From positions 9,844,604-9,908,603 of the forward strand of contig NC_051105.1 of NCBI RefSeq assembly GCF_901709675.1: 64,000 nt of DNA, given 5' to 3'. Shown piece after piece: positions 34,301 to 51,278 of this stretch; positions within the stretch are counted from its first letter, which is position 1; each line of letters starts with the position of its first letter. This DNA is from Syngnathus acus (lineage: Eukaryota > Chordata > Actinopteri > Syngnathiformes > Syngnathidae). Position numbers and translations under genes: made by a program. Below the pieces are notes generated by a model. The model was given only the letters and a program-made list of their open reading frames with translations, was not told the origin of the DNA and searched no databases.

Positions 34301-37247
34301 TAGCCTTCTTTGGCCAGGTCAGTTAAACATACTTTTTGTCCCCTCCCCTCCCTCTATTTTTTTTTCAATTTGAATGTTCTGATGCAACAACATAATGCAG
34401 TTTTAAAACTTTCTAACACTATTTTTTGTTGTTTTTTTATTTTTTTGCCCTCTTTTAAGGCAGCGGTAAGTTGCACCTCGCTGCTGGTGTCTCCGAGCTG
34501 CCCATATGTGGTGGGGCGGGTGCTTTTCTCCATCGTACCGTTTCCTACCTCAGTTGACTGTTACATTCCTCATGACAGCTTCTGCATTTGTTGCATGGCA
34601 GCTTTTACATGCATATCATTTGTGAAATAGATTCATGGCTTCTGGGTGTGTTTATTTTCCACCTGTCACGGGAAGTGTAATGATACTGTCTCCTCTCCAC
34701 ACCACTGTAGCATTACCAGTTTAGCGATTCAGAAGCTGAGGTAAATGAGTGTGATAGTCAACGTTGTAGGACGGCAGTGTGCTTTGTGTTCCTCGCCTTG
34801 CTTCTTACGTACAGTCGATTCCGTGACGCTTCAATGTCATCTTGATTTCCTCCGAAAATATTGAAATCACCGCTTAAGTGGGTCAAAGCTTGTCAAGTAG
34901 TGATGGCAAGCTGAAGTTTCAAATTTGCTTCATGAACCAGTTGTTGTATTTTTTTGTCTCCTCTAGATGGCACTGTTGGTTTAGGTAAAAAAATACAACA
35001 CTTGGTCCATGGATCAAATTTGAAGCTTCATTCCCATCACTACCAAGATCACGCTTTGCTCCTCCTGTGCCTTTTGGGTTGTCTTTTTTAAGGGATTCAT
35101 TGTCGCTGTCAGTCACTGGCTATGACTCATTTGAATCAGATTTGATTGTGCAGGTGTACCTAATGTTGTGGCCAGTGATTGTTTTGCTTTTGTGTACTTG
35201 GACATTAGGAAGCGGGTCGACGGATGGTTTAATTGTTTTTTGTGGACTTATTTTTCATGTGTCCGGTATGTCCTCTGTCTCTCCTTAGGGCTTCTTTGAG
35301 GATGAAGACGGCAAGGAATATATCTACAAAGAACCCAAATTCACACCGTTGTCTGAGATATCCCAGAGGCTCCTCAAATTGTATTCCGACAAGTTTGGTC
35401 AAGAGAACGTGAAGATGATTCAGGACTCTGGAAAGGTATGAGGAGTACTTGCCATACACATCACGATGGAAAAAATAACATAAAACTCTCCTTTGCAGAT
35501 CAACCCCAAAGACTTGGATTCCAAGTATGCTTACATACAAGTGACGCATGTGACGCCTGATTTGGAGGACAAAGAACTGGCAGACAGGAAGACGGATTTT
35601 GAAAGAAGCCACAACATCCGCCGTTTTGTGTTCGAGATGCCTTTCACCGTGTCGGGCAAAAAGCAAGGCGGGGTGGAGGAGCAGTGCAAACGCAGGACTA
35701 TTCTAACCAGTAGGTGACCCTCCACTTTGGTTCCACATGTTCTTACTGTTAACTTCCTTCCTTACAATAAGACTTGTCACATGTCGACACGTGCATCAAA
35801 GATCTAGATTAGATTCCGAACATGACAGCTTGTTTCCCCAAGGACTTTTCTTAAGCCGCAATCACGCTTGTATATTGCTTTATGGCGCAATGAATCCAAA
35901 AGTTCAAACAAAGATTCTTACATTTACTGTCTGCTTTTTTTAACACCCCTCCCCCATAGCCACGCACCGTTTTCCCTACGTGAAGAAACGTATCCCCGTG
36001 ATGTACCAGCAACACAAAGACCTCAGCCCCATCGAGGTGGCCATCGATGAGATGAACAAGAAGGTCGCTGAGCTGAATCAATTGTGCTCCGCCAATGAGG
36101 TGGACATGATTCGGTTGCAGCTCAAACTGCAGGGAAGCATCAGCGTCCAGGTTAGAACATCAAGTGCTCAGAAGGCAAATAAACAGATAAATGTGGAGAA
36201 GTCACCTCCATCACATTTTAAATCTCATCCCTGTGCAGGTGAATGCCGGTCCGCTAGCGTACGCTCGAGCTTTTCTGGACGACGCGAGTGCCAAGAAGTA
36301 TCCCGATAACAAGGTCAAACAGCTGAAAGAAGTCTTCAGGTAAGATTTCTCCCGACAGATGTTGGCTTAGATCTTCGTCACGCTCCTTCAACGCTGTCGC
36401 CCCGGCACGCAGGCATTTCGTCGAAGCGTGCGGCCACGGCTTGGGCATCAACGAGCGGCTCATCAAAGAGGACCAGCAGGAGTATCACGACGAGATGAAG
36501 GCCAACTACAGAGACCTAGCCAGGGAGCTGTCCATCATCATGCACGAGCAAGTGAGTTTTCCAAAACGCAACCAAATAAGATGGAAGGTAACGCGACATG
36601 CACGTCGATAATGCAAATGTTTTGTTTTCTCTTGGTGCTGACATGAGCAGATTGGATGGTAATGATGATGCGAAGTGTCAATGATTGGTCCAGCCAGATG
36701 AATGCAAAAGCATATATGCATTACAATTCTTGAAAATTATAACACCACACACCACTCTTAGTGATGATTGCAAAGTCATCTCTACACACACACACACACA
36801 CACACGCACACACACGCTTATCTTAACATGGCTATAATAATTAAGCCACATGTTCCACCCACTTTTTATTGTGAATGTGACATCTGGCTTGATCAATAGG
36901 ATTTTTATTGTGTGTGTGTGTGCATGTCTGTGTGTTTCTCCATACTTTCCATCTGTGTGTACATTCAGTATCTGTTAGATCTGCTCACTCATATGTCCCC
37001 TATACAGTCCAACCTTTAAGATTGAATACCATCCGCACTGTATAGAAATTACCTTTTTTTTGTCAGCATATTTACAATGGCATCTCTTTTAAGTGTATTG
37101 ATTTTGCCTTGGCGTCTGCAGATCAGCACAGTGGAAGACGGCATCAAAAGCCCTCTTCCCGATTCGCTTCACATCTTCAACGCCATCAGCGGCACGCCCA
37201 CGGGGGCTACCATCCAGGGCATCCCCAGCTCTTCTTCGGTGGTGTGA
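10130..37247 (+). CDS. dock9: DOCK9 (zizimin-1), Cdc42 guanine nucleotide exchange factor
   Basis: DOCK9 belongs to the DOCK-D group and loads GTP onto Cdc42 at membranes, driving filopodia and dendrite growth. I joined 53 coding exons in frame: 6,312 nt, 2,103 residues without the microexons, against about 2,069 in human. Order of parts: DOCK-C/D N-terminal region (about 60-180), PH domain (about 187-298), C2-like DHR1 (about 645-830), helical middle, DHR2 exchange domain (about 1,594-2,070). The choice of dock9 over dock10 or dock11 rests on near-identity with remembered human DOCK9 throughout and on the slc15a1 and stk24 neighbours. The start is the ATG of MGCTTS; another first exon lies at 15,347. 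All introns are GT-AG except one GC-AG (28,188-28,267). Separate entries give the exons by block. Confidence 0.95.
14401..14600 (+). mobile_element. tRNA-derived SINE copy
   Basis: The head GGTGGCCTAGCGGTTAGCTT resembles a pol III A box, and GGATCGAATCTGGGA about 45 nt on resembles a B box. The body continues TTTTCTCCGGGTGCTCCGAC and TTCCTACCACATTCCAAAAA, which is the body of a very common fish SINE. It is diverged from a functional tRNA (extra bases, broken arms), so it is a retroposon, not a tRNA gene. It lies in the dock9 intron between exons 1 and 2. Confidence 0.7.
15040..15346 (+). promoter_or_regulatory. dock9: possible second dock9 promoter and leader
   Basis: Between a 17-nt T-tract (15,019) and the ATG at 15,347 lies about 300 nt of higher-complexity sequence with a C-rich run and CACGTG at 15,100. 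It has no repeats, unlike its flanks. A plausible acceptor (CTCTTTGCAG at about 15,051) means part of this could instead be an internal 5' UTR exon. The evidence is positional only. Confidence 0.3.
15347..15460 (+). CDS. dock9: candidate alternative first exon of dock9
   Basis: An ATG opens 38 codons ([20 protein letters not shown] ... VDSVPQVV) ending at donor GTG|GTAAGG in phase 0, so it can join exon 2 (16,416) in frame. The exon lies 1 kb before exon 2 and is preceded by about 290 nt of mixed-composition leader. Human DOCK9 is known to use several first exons; which of them this matches is not clear to me. No alignment supports the peptide, so this is a splice-grammar prediction. Confidence 0.45.
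16163..16255 (-). mobile_element. LINE 3' end with (AATA)n tail, minus orientation
   Basis: On the minus strand it reads AAGAACTTGTTCTTAATTG, then GCCTGGGTAAATAAAGGTTA, then repeated AATA units down to 16,163. GCCTGGTTAAATAAAGGTTA is the widespread 3' end of a fish LINE family. Only the 3' tip is present, 160 nt upstream of dock9 exon 2. Confidence 0.6.
16416..21934 (+). CDS. dock9: dock9 exons 2-5, DOCK-C/D N-terminal region
   Basis: Exons: 16,416-16,532; 19,332-19,421; 21,040-21,122; 21,865-21,934. They encode the [20 protein letters not shown] ... [15 protein letters not shown] ... [20 protein letters not shown] ... [12 protein letters not shown] stretch that precedes the PH domain in DOCK9, DOCK10 and DOCK11. 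In this family the region takes part in autoinhibition of the exchange domain (known of the family, not shown here). The three long introns carry most of the gene's transposon load: a LINE tail at 16,163, a tandem duplication at 18,902 and a MITE at 20,099. Confidence 0.93.
18902..19067. repeat. perfect 83-bp tandem duplication
   Basis: Two identical 83-bp copies (18,902-18,984 and 18,985-19,067) start GCTAGAATCTGAAAATCAGT and end AATGCCTTTTGG. No mismatches were seen, so the duplication is recent, or the second copy is an assembly artefact. It lies about 260 nt upstream of dock9 exon 3, and each copy contains TTTCAG|GTATGT, a splice-site-like string. Confidence 0.9.
20044..20070 (+). repeat. 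(CTATG)n pentanucleotide repeat
   Basis: About five tandem CTATG units lie just before the MITE at 20,099, in a dock9 intron. Confidence 0.8.
20099..20267. mobile_element. 169-bp MITE with perfect 27-bp inverted termini
   Basis: The left end TACCGTATTGGCCCGAATAT (20,099-20,125) is the exact reverse complement of the right end (20,241-20,267, closing CCAATACGGTA). Both ends begin with TA, so the target duplication may be TA, as in Tc1/mariner-type insertions; this is inference. Internal partial copies of the GTCTTA.ATTCGGG motif suggest tandem growth inside the element. There is no coding capacity. It lies in the intron between dock9 exons 3 and 4. Confidence 0.8.
23100..25336 (+). CDS. dock9: dock9 exons 6-10, PH domain
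   Basis: Exons: 23,100-23,195; 23,494-23,628; 24,510-24,684; 24,804-24,856; 25,262-25,336. The PH domain runs from [12 protein letters not shown] to the [11 protein letters not shown] helix, whose conserved tryptophan is present. In DOCK9 this domain binds phosphoinositides and helps membrane recruitment. The following acidic, serine-rich linker ([18 protein letters not shown]) is short and lies on its own 53-nt exon. It differs from the human linker, as expected for a disordered spacer. Confidence 0.93.
23245..23455 (+). repeat. tandem duplicate of T-rich repeat plus unique tail
   Basis: A (TTTA)n-rich block ending TTTTTATAGCTACTGCACAC, then TGTTTAAG(T/C)GACCC, occurs twice with a period of 107 nt. 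It lies within the 298-nt intron between dock9 exons 6 and 7. It differs by one T/C change and by length in the T-rich part, so it is slightly older than the 83-bp duplication. Confidence 0.75.
25410..27993 (+). CDS. dock9: dock9 exons 11-23, C2-like DHR1 domain
   Basis: Exons: 25,410-25,550; 25,732-25,944; 26,035-26,157; 26,217-26,299; 26,379-26,501; 26,623-26,702; 26,790-26,977; 27,051-27,116; 27,190-27,282; 27,354-27,477; 27,549-27,667; 27,744-27,830; 27,904-27,993. DHR1 starts near [20 protein letters not shown] and continues through [11 protein letters not shown] and [17 protein letters not shown] to [18 protein letters not shown]1 folds like a C2 domain and targets membrane lipids in DOCK proteins. 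Introns are mostly 75-120 nt. The donor after 27,282 (GAG|GTTATT) is weak, but the reading frame and the next acceptor leave no other choice. Confidence 0.94.
28072..33341 (+). CDS. dock9: dock9 exons 24-42, helical middle region
   Basis: Exons: 28,072-28,187; 28,268-28,337; 28,592-28,717; 28,801-28,872; 29,224-29,370; 29,446-29,529; 29,614-29,725; 29,873-30,051; 30,144-30,260; 30,570-30,681; 30,787-30,920; 30,994-31,105; 31,168-31,234; 31,317-31,364; 31,899-32,035; 32,570-32,685; 32,758-32,895; 32,968-33,150; 33,228-33,341. This part links DHR1 to DHR2 and is predicted to be helical-repeat-like. It includes the serine-rich stretch [20 protein letters not shown] and the optional cassette RNQDGAGH ... 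[10 protein letters not shown]. The exon 24 to exon 25 junction uses a GC donor. The donor after 33,341 (GTCCGC) is weak. Confidence 0.93.
28390..28500 (+). repeat. AGCT/ATCC-rich simple repeat in dock9 intron 25
   Basis: Repeated AGCTAGCT and CATCCATC-type motifs form a degenerate compound microsatellite between exons 25 and 26. It has no other visible content. Confidence 0.7.
30384..30412 (+). repeat. (AAAT)n microsatellite
   Basis: About seven tandem AAAT units in the dock9 intron after 30,260. Confidence 0.8.
33422..37247 (+). CDS. dock9: dock9 exons 43-53, DHR2 (DOCKER) exchange domain
   Basis: Exons: 33,422-33,637; 33,713-33,770; 33,831-33,937; 34,004-34,126; 34,204-34,317; 35,289-35,435; 35,499-35,709; 35,960-36,150; 36,239-36,339; 36,413-36,551; 37,122-37,247. 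DHR2 catalyses nucleotide release from Cdc42. Recognisable blocks: [112 protein letters not shown] lies at about residue 1,981-1,997, the helix that carries the nucleotide-sensor valine in human DOCK9. The protein ends SSSSVV then TGA. Optional microexons sit in the intron before 35,289. Confidence 0.95.
34460..34465 (+). CDS. dock9: dock9 6-nt microexon (Ala-Ala)
   Basis: CTCTTTTAAG|GCAGCG|GTAAGT gives a 6-nt, phase 0 exon encoding AA. With the 30-nt exon at 34,711 it would extend FFGQ to [16 protein letters not shown] before GFFEDEDG. I recall a human DOCK9 isoform carrying AAQYQFTDSE at exactly this junction, which strongly supports use of the microexon. It would be skipped in the basal form. 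Inclusion is presumably tissue-specific. Confidence 0.7.
34711..34740 (+). CDS. dock9: dock9 30-nt microexon ([10 protein letters not shown])
   Basis: ACCACTGTAG precedes ten codons, [10 protein letters not shown], followed by donor GAG|GTAAAT. Both ends are phase 0, so inclusion keeps the frame. The peptide is acidic and serine-containing and inserts in the DHR2 domain, just after AFFGQ. It matches the remembered human cassette QYQFTDSE. Confidence 0.75.
34898..35042. mobile_element. 145-bp palindromic MITE
   Basis: Left end TAGTGATGGCAAGCTGAAGT and right end TTCATTCCCATCACTA are imperfect inverted repeats. The inner arms GTTGTATTTTTTT and AAAAAAATACAAC also pair, so the whole element can fold as one hairpin. 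The AGTGATGGGAA terminus is familiar from fish hAT-like non-autonomous elements. It lies between the 30-nt microexon and exon 48 of dock9. Confidence 0.7.
36785..36816 (+). repeat. (CA)n tract
   Basis: About 15 CA units with one CG interruption in the last dock9 intron. A (TG)n tract of opposite sense follows at about 36,909, so the two could pair in the transcript. Confidence 0.85.
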
Positions 37248-38010
37248 AGAGCCAGAAAGGTGCGGCAACGAGGGACAACACAGACTGGACAGTCGTTGCC
37301 GCTCACTTAGCAGGTCTGGACTAGAAACCTTGAGCAAGGGGGCTCAAAATGGCATGATGTCATTTAGTTTCTGTTAGCGGATGCTATTATGCATGTCCTC
37401 ACATGATATTGTTGGTTTTCTTTTTGATAATCAGTCACACTGTGTTTTTATGTACAGTACACTTTTATAATTCCCTCTTTTGATGTATACATGAGCAGTA
37501 TACGCAGCTTCCGTGCATCAATCACCCTTGTACATGTTATCTTTCTACAATTTTAACCTCCTGTATGTTAGCCAATATGAAATTGCCTCACTGTCTTGGG
37601 AGGGTTTTCGATTATTTAACGCCATTGCATCCTAAAGAAAAAAAGAAGGGGAGACTTGAGGTGTTTATTTGTGTGTGTATATATGGAAAGGAAAAAGGAG
37701 CGTGTGCAATATTTGCAAAAGATTTTGCTGTGTGGATCTCAAACACTGTACAGATGTTTTTCACCTTCATGCCAAAACGAGGAGGGGTGGAACCTGACAC
37801 TGCGCCTACAAGGGGGGGGGGGGGGGGGGGGGGGTCGTTTGAAGCTTTTACCATTTTAGTGTTCATCCAATTGAAATTGTCTTTTTATATTTGGGCAGCA
37901 GTGAGCTTTTTTTTATTTGTATTTAACACAAATCACAGTTCTGCTGTTAGCTGATGTTCCCTCTCCCCCCGCTGCTTTTCTTGAAATAAATACACTAATT
38001 TCTCTGAAGC
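37248..38010 (+). other. dock9: dock9 3' UTR
   Basis: It runs from the stop to a polyadenylation signal AATAAA at 37,985-37,990. It contains a run of 23 G (37,812-37,834). A second AATAAA at 38,493 could give a longer form. No coding exon was recognised in it. Confidence 0.65.
37812..37834 (+). repeat. dock9: G23 homopolymer in dock9 3' UTR
   Basis: An uninterrupted run of 23 guanines, able in principle to form a G-quadruplex in RNA. Homopolymers of this length are also error-prone in sequencing, so the count is approximate. Confidence 0.9.
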
Positions 38011-38228
38011 TTGTTTTTGCTTTGTGTTCAATCTCAAGTTGTATTGTTAAGAATATTTTTTATGGAGGCTTCAGGGACTCTGTTATCATATCATGCTACC
38101 GCCCACCATAAAAGTAACAGTCAGCAGGAATGTAGGATGTATGAATGTCTAGTAAGCATTATCAAGAGGGAAAACATTGTGGCAAGTCAAGTGCGAATGG
38201 TCTCCAGATTGAAAGCAGCTTGTTGACA

Positions 38229-38382
38229 TGGCAGGTGAGTTTTGTGTAATCCACAGTTGTGAGTCTATAACTGCCATAAATCTGACTGAACGTATACGTG
38301 TTGTTTTTAGGTGCAGATTTTAAGGAGCCCAAGAAAGGGAAGAGTAAAGGAAAGGTAAAACATTTATTACACCTAGATGTTG
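38229..38382 (+). other. possible two-exon micro-ORF
   Basis: ACATGGCAG|GTGAGT is followed by TTTTTAG|GTGCAGATTTTAAG, which would join to MAGADFKEPKKGKSKGK and stop soon after. AATAAA follows at 38,493. I recognise no gene in it. It may be chance within an extended dock9 3' UTR. Included because the splice signals are good and the peptide is strongly basic. Confidence 0.2.
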
Positions 38383-38812
38383 ATTCCTGAAGTAAAAATG
38401 AGTCAATCATTTGGGGGCAGGGGGTACTCTATATTTGTTGGCTATCAAATTACTGTATTTTTAACCTTTGGTATGTTGTATGATGTAATAACAATAAAAC
38501 TGAACGAATGTCACGTTTATTGGACATGAGCACGGAATATGACGTGAGGTAACCAAGTCAGTTGGCGGTGGGGCTCAAAGCACCATTTAGTTTCAGAGAT
38601 AAGGAACAAAAACGTTTACAGTACATTGATTTGATGCATGGTTATTTATTTCTACAATAACCTTAATGTTTGCGCTTTGCTGAAATTAATTCAGCACTCT
38701 CGTGTTACTTCCATGTGGGTTACTGTGGTTTCACATAATTATAACAGCATTGCTGTTGCTTATTCGTCATGATCTATTCATAATAAAACCACAAACGGAC
38801 ACCCAAGGCTCT

Positions 38813-39175
38813 TCATTTGTTGTCCTCTTGGATATTAAACTGATTTTTAGATTTGGCGGATTCAAGCAGGAGCTCGTAAAGTTGTCCAATCTGTTCATCT
38901 TGGAAGTCTTTCAGTTTCTCCTCTGGAAGGTCTACACCAATTTTCACAGAGCCATTTTTGTCCCTGACCGAGTCCAGAATTTGCGACTGCAGAGTGTCCT
39001 TGTAGTTGTCCCATTCTTTCATGAAGCTTTTCACTTCATCAGGCGAAGCGTTTTTGTGTCTTCTGAACTCGTCTTTCACGTAGTCGTCGCCCAGGGCTCT
39101 CAAATGTAGCGGCAGAAAGCGATGCAGCACGAGAATCCTCTTGTACAACGAACACACCTGAGCACCGGTAGCCAT
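38813..39175 (-). CDS. sdhaf3: SDHAF3, succinate dehydrogenase assembly factor 3
   Basis: The 120-residue protein MATGAQVCSLYKRILVLHRF ... has the LYK/LYR motif near the N-terminus, the YVKDEFRRHK block and the LPEEKLKDFQDEQIGQLYEL block of SDHAF3 (ACN9, LYRM10). The factor works in the mitochondrial matrix and helps mature the iron-sulphur subunit SDHB of complex II. The ATG chosen gives a length close to human (about 125). The whole frame is one uninterrupted exon. On the minus strand AATAAA lies at 38,650-38,645, and another at 38,521-38,516. The gene converges on dock9. A retrocopy origin is possible (see findings). Confidence 0.92.
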   Translation of the reverse strand: MATGAQVCSLYKRILVLHRFLPLHLRALGDDYVKDEFRRHKNASPDEVKSFMKEWDNYKDTLQSQILDSVRDKNGSVKIGVDLPEEKLKDFQDEQIGQLYELLLESAKSKNQFNIQEDNK

Positions 39176-39339
39176 GGCTGATACACCTGAGGAAATTTAT
39201 CAAGAAAATCTATCAAAAATACATCCCTGCTTAGCGCAGCTTGTTAATGCAGCAAATAATAAAATGCATCAGTTAAAATGATAGTTACTTGACACGCCTT
39301 TGTTTATCCGGAGGACGGACGTAACTCTGACATTGCTTC

Positions 39340-39400
39340 TCTAGTCAGCCATCTTGAACCATACGCAGAAACATCAAATCTCGCGATATTTTGATCACAC
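39340..39400 (-). promoter_or_regulatory. sdhaf3: sdhaf3 core promoter
   Basis: On the minus strand CAAGATGGCTG (39,355-39,346) is a YY1-type initiator motif, and TCTCGCGA (39,379-39,386, palindromic core) is the CGCG element of many housekeeping promoters. Both lie 170-210 nt upstream of the sdhaf3 ATG. The assignment to sdhaf3 rather than slc15a1 follows from orientation of the YY1 site and distance. Confidence 0.55.
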
Positions 39401-39668
39401 TACGGTATCCTGTAAGCAAAAACAGTCAAATCGACGGAAGGGGAATATTTATTTCAACTAAAATAATAGACTTTCGCCAATTGTATTAAAAATATATCTA
39501 CGGTGTTTCAGTAAAAAGAAAACAATAATTTAAAATCTGACGGCTTTAGGTTCTTTGTTGCCACGGCCACTGCACATAGTGTGTGACTATTTAAAAACAA
39601 CTGCATAGTATCAGAAAAAAACAGAATTTAAAAGCCCAGGGACATGTTCATGACGGGCAGAAGGAAAA

Positions 39669-44400
<4,732 letters not shown>

Positions 44401-44800
44401 AAAAAGCAGCAGTGTGAAGCTATGAGGCTATGTTAAATGCTTGCTTTCGTGCGTTTGTGTCTTAGTGCGTGTGTGTGTCTGTGTGCGCGCGCGTGCGCGT
44501 CATCATTATGGGGAACATTGCATGATTGTTAATGACCAAAGGGAGCATCTACTTATTTTTTTGTTAAATTTCCCTTAAAAATCAAACATTACTTCCATCC
44601 AACAAATTATGTCATCATCCAAAAACAAGTGTTGATGGTGACATTAGAACCACAGAACTTATTGTAACGTATTGCTGTCATGGAAATTGTGTCATCACCC
44701 AGTACAATATGAACAATGCAGTTTCAATTACACTGAAGCGTGTTATTCAAAACATTGTCATTTACATAATACAACGAATAAATACTCAAAACGTTTTTCT
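44401..44800 (+). other. slc15a1: slc15a1 3' UTR
   Basis: It contains a short GT/GC tract (44,467-44,500) and AATAAA at 44,777-44,782. It ends only about 65 nt before the CRE of the stk24 promoter, so the two genes are packed head to tail. Confidence 0.6.
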
Positions 44801-44859
44801 CAAAATGCCTCAAAAATGAACTTTGGTCACGACTTGTGTTCTTCTGTGACGTTCTTGAC

Positions 44860-45399
44860 CTGGTGCTGACGTCACCCACACAACGCGCTGTTCTTCACTC
44901 CGATTGGCTATGCCCACAAAATGAAAATGACATTAACAAAGATGGCGCCGAGGGAGCTAGAAAAGTGTTGAGAGCAACAAACGATACAACTAGATAACAG
45001 TGCATGTTCGGAAACCATTTGGGAATATTTTCAGGCCAGAATTCCGCTTCAACAAAGGGATGATTTCGCCTATATTTCGACAGCTCACGCAGGACTCCCG
45101 AGACAGAATTTAAAGCAAACTGGAACTGTTTGTCAACTAGCAGTTGAAGTAGCTTAGCGTCGCAATCGTTAGCTAACTGCGGAAGGCAAGGGGGACGCGG
45201 TTCGAAGTACAAGGCGCCACAAGTCGAGCCCGAGCTTGTAAATCAAACAACTTTTGATTCAGACACCGTGACTAGCCTCGCCCGGACTGCACTGCGGACC
45301 CGTGTCGTCTTAAACAGGGGTCGGTAAAGCGACCACATCGCCGAAGAGGCAAGCTGTTAAACGAGGTTGGAAAACCGTCTTCTTAGCTGACCTGACGCA
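44860..45399 (+). promoter_or_regulatory. stk24: stk24 promoter and 5' UTR
   Basis: In order: a full cAMP response element TGACGTCA (44,867-44,874), an inverted CCAAT box ATTGG (44,903-44,907), and AAGATGGCG (44,939-44,947), a YY1-type initiator. About 450 nt of CpG-containing leader then leads to the ATG in GCAATGGCTC at 45,400. No TATA box was seen. This is a typical TATA-less housekeeping arrangement. Confidence 0.6.

Positions 45400-51278
<5,879 letters not shown>

Noticed and set aside
10130-37247. DOCK gene as dock10 or dock11
   Set aside because: Exon-by-exon residues follow remembered DOCK9 where the paralogues differ (for example [40 protein letters not shown] and the SSSSVV end).
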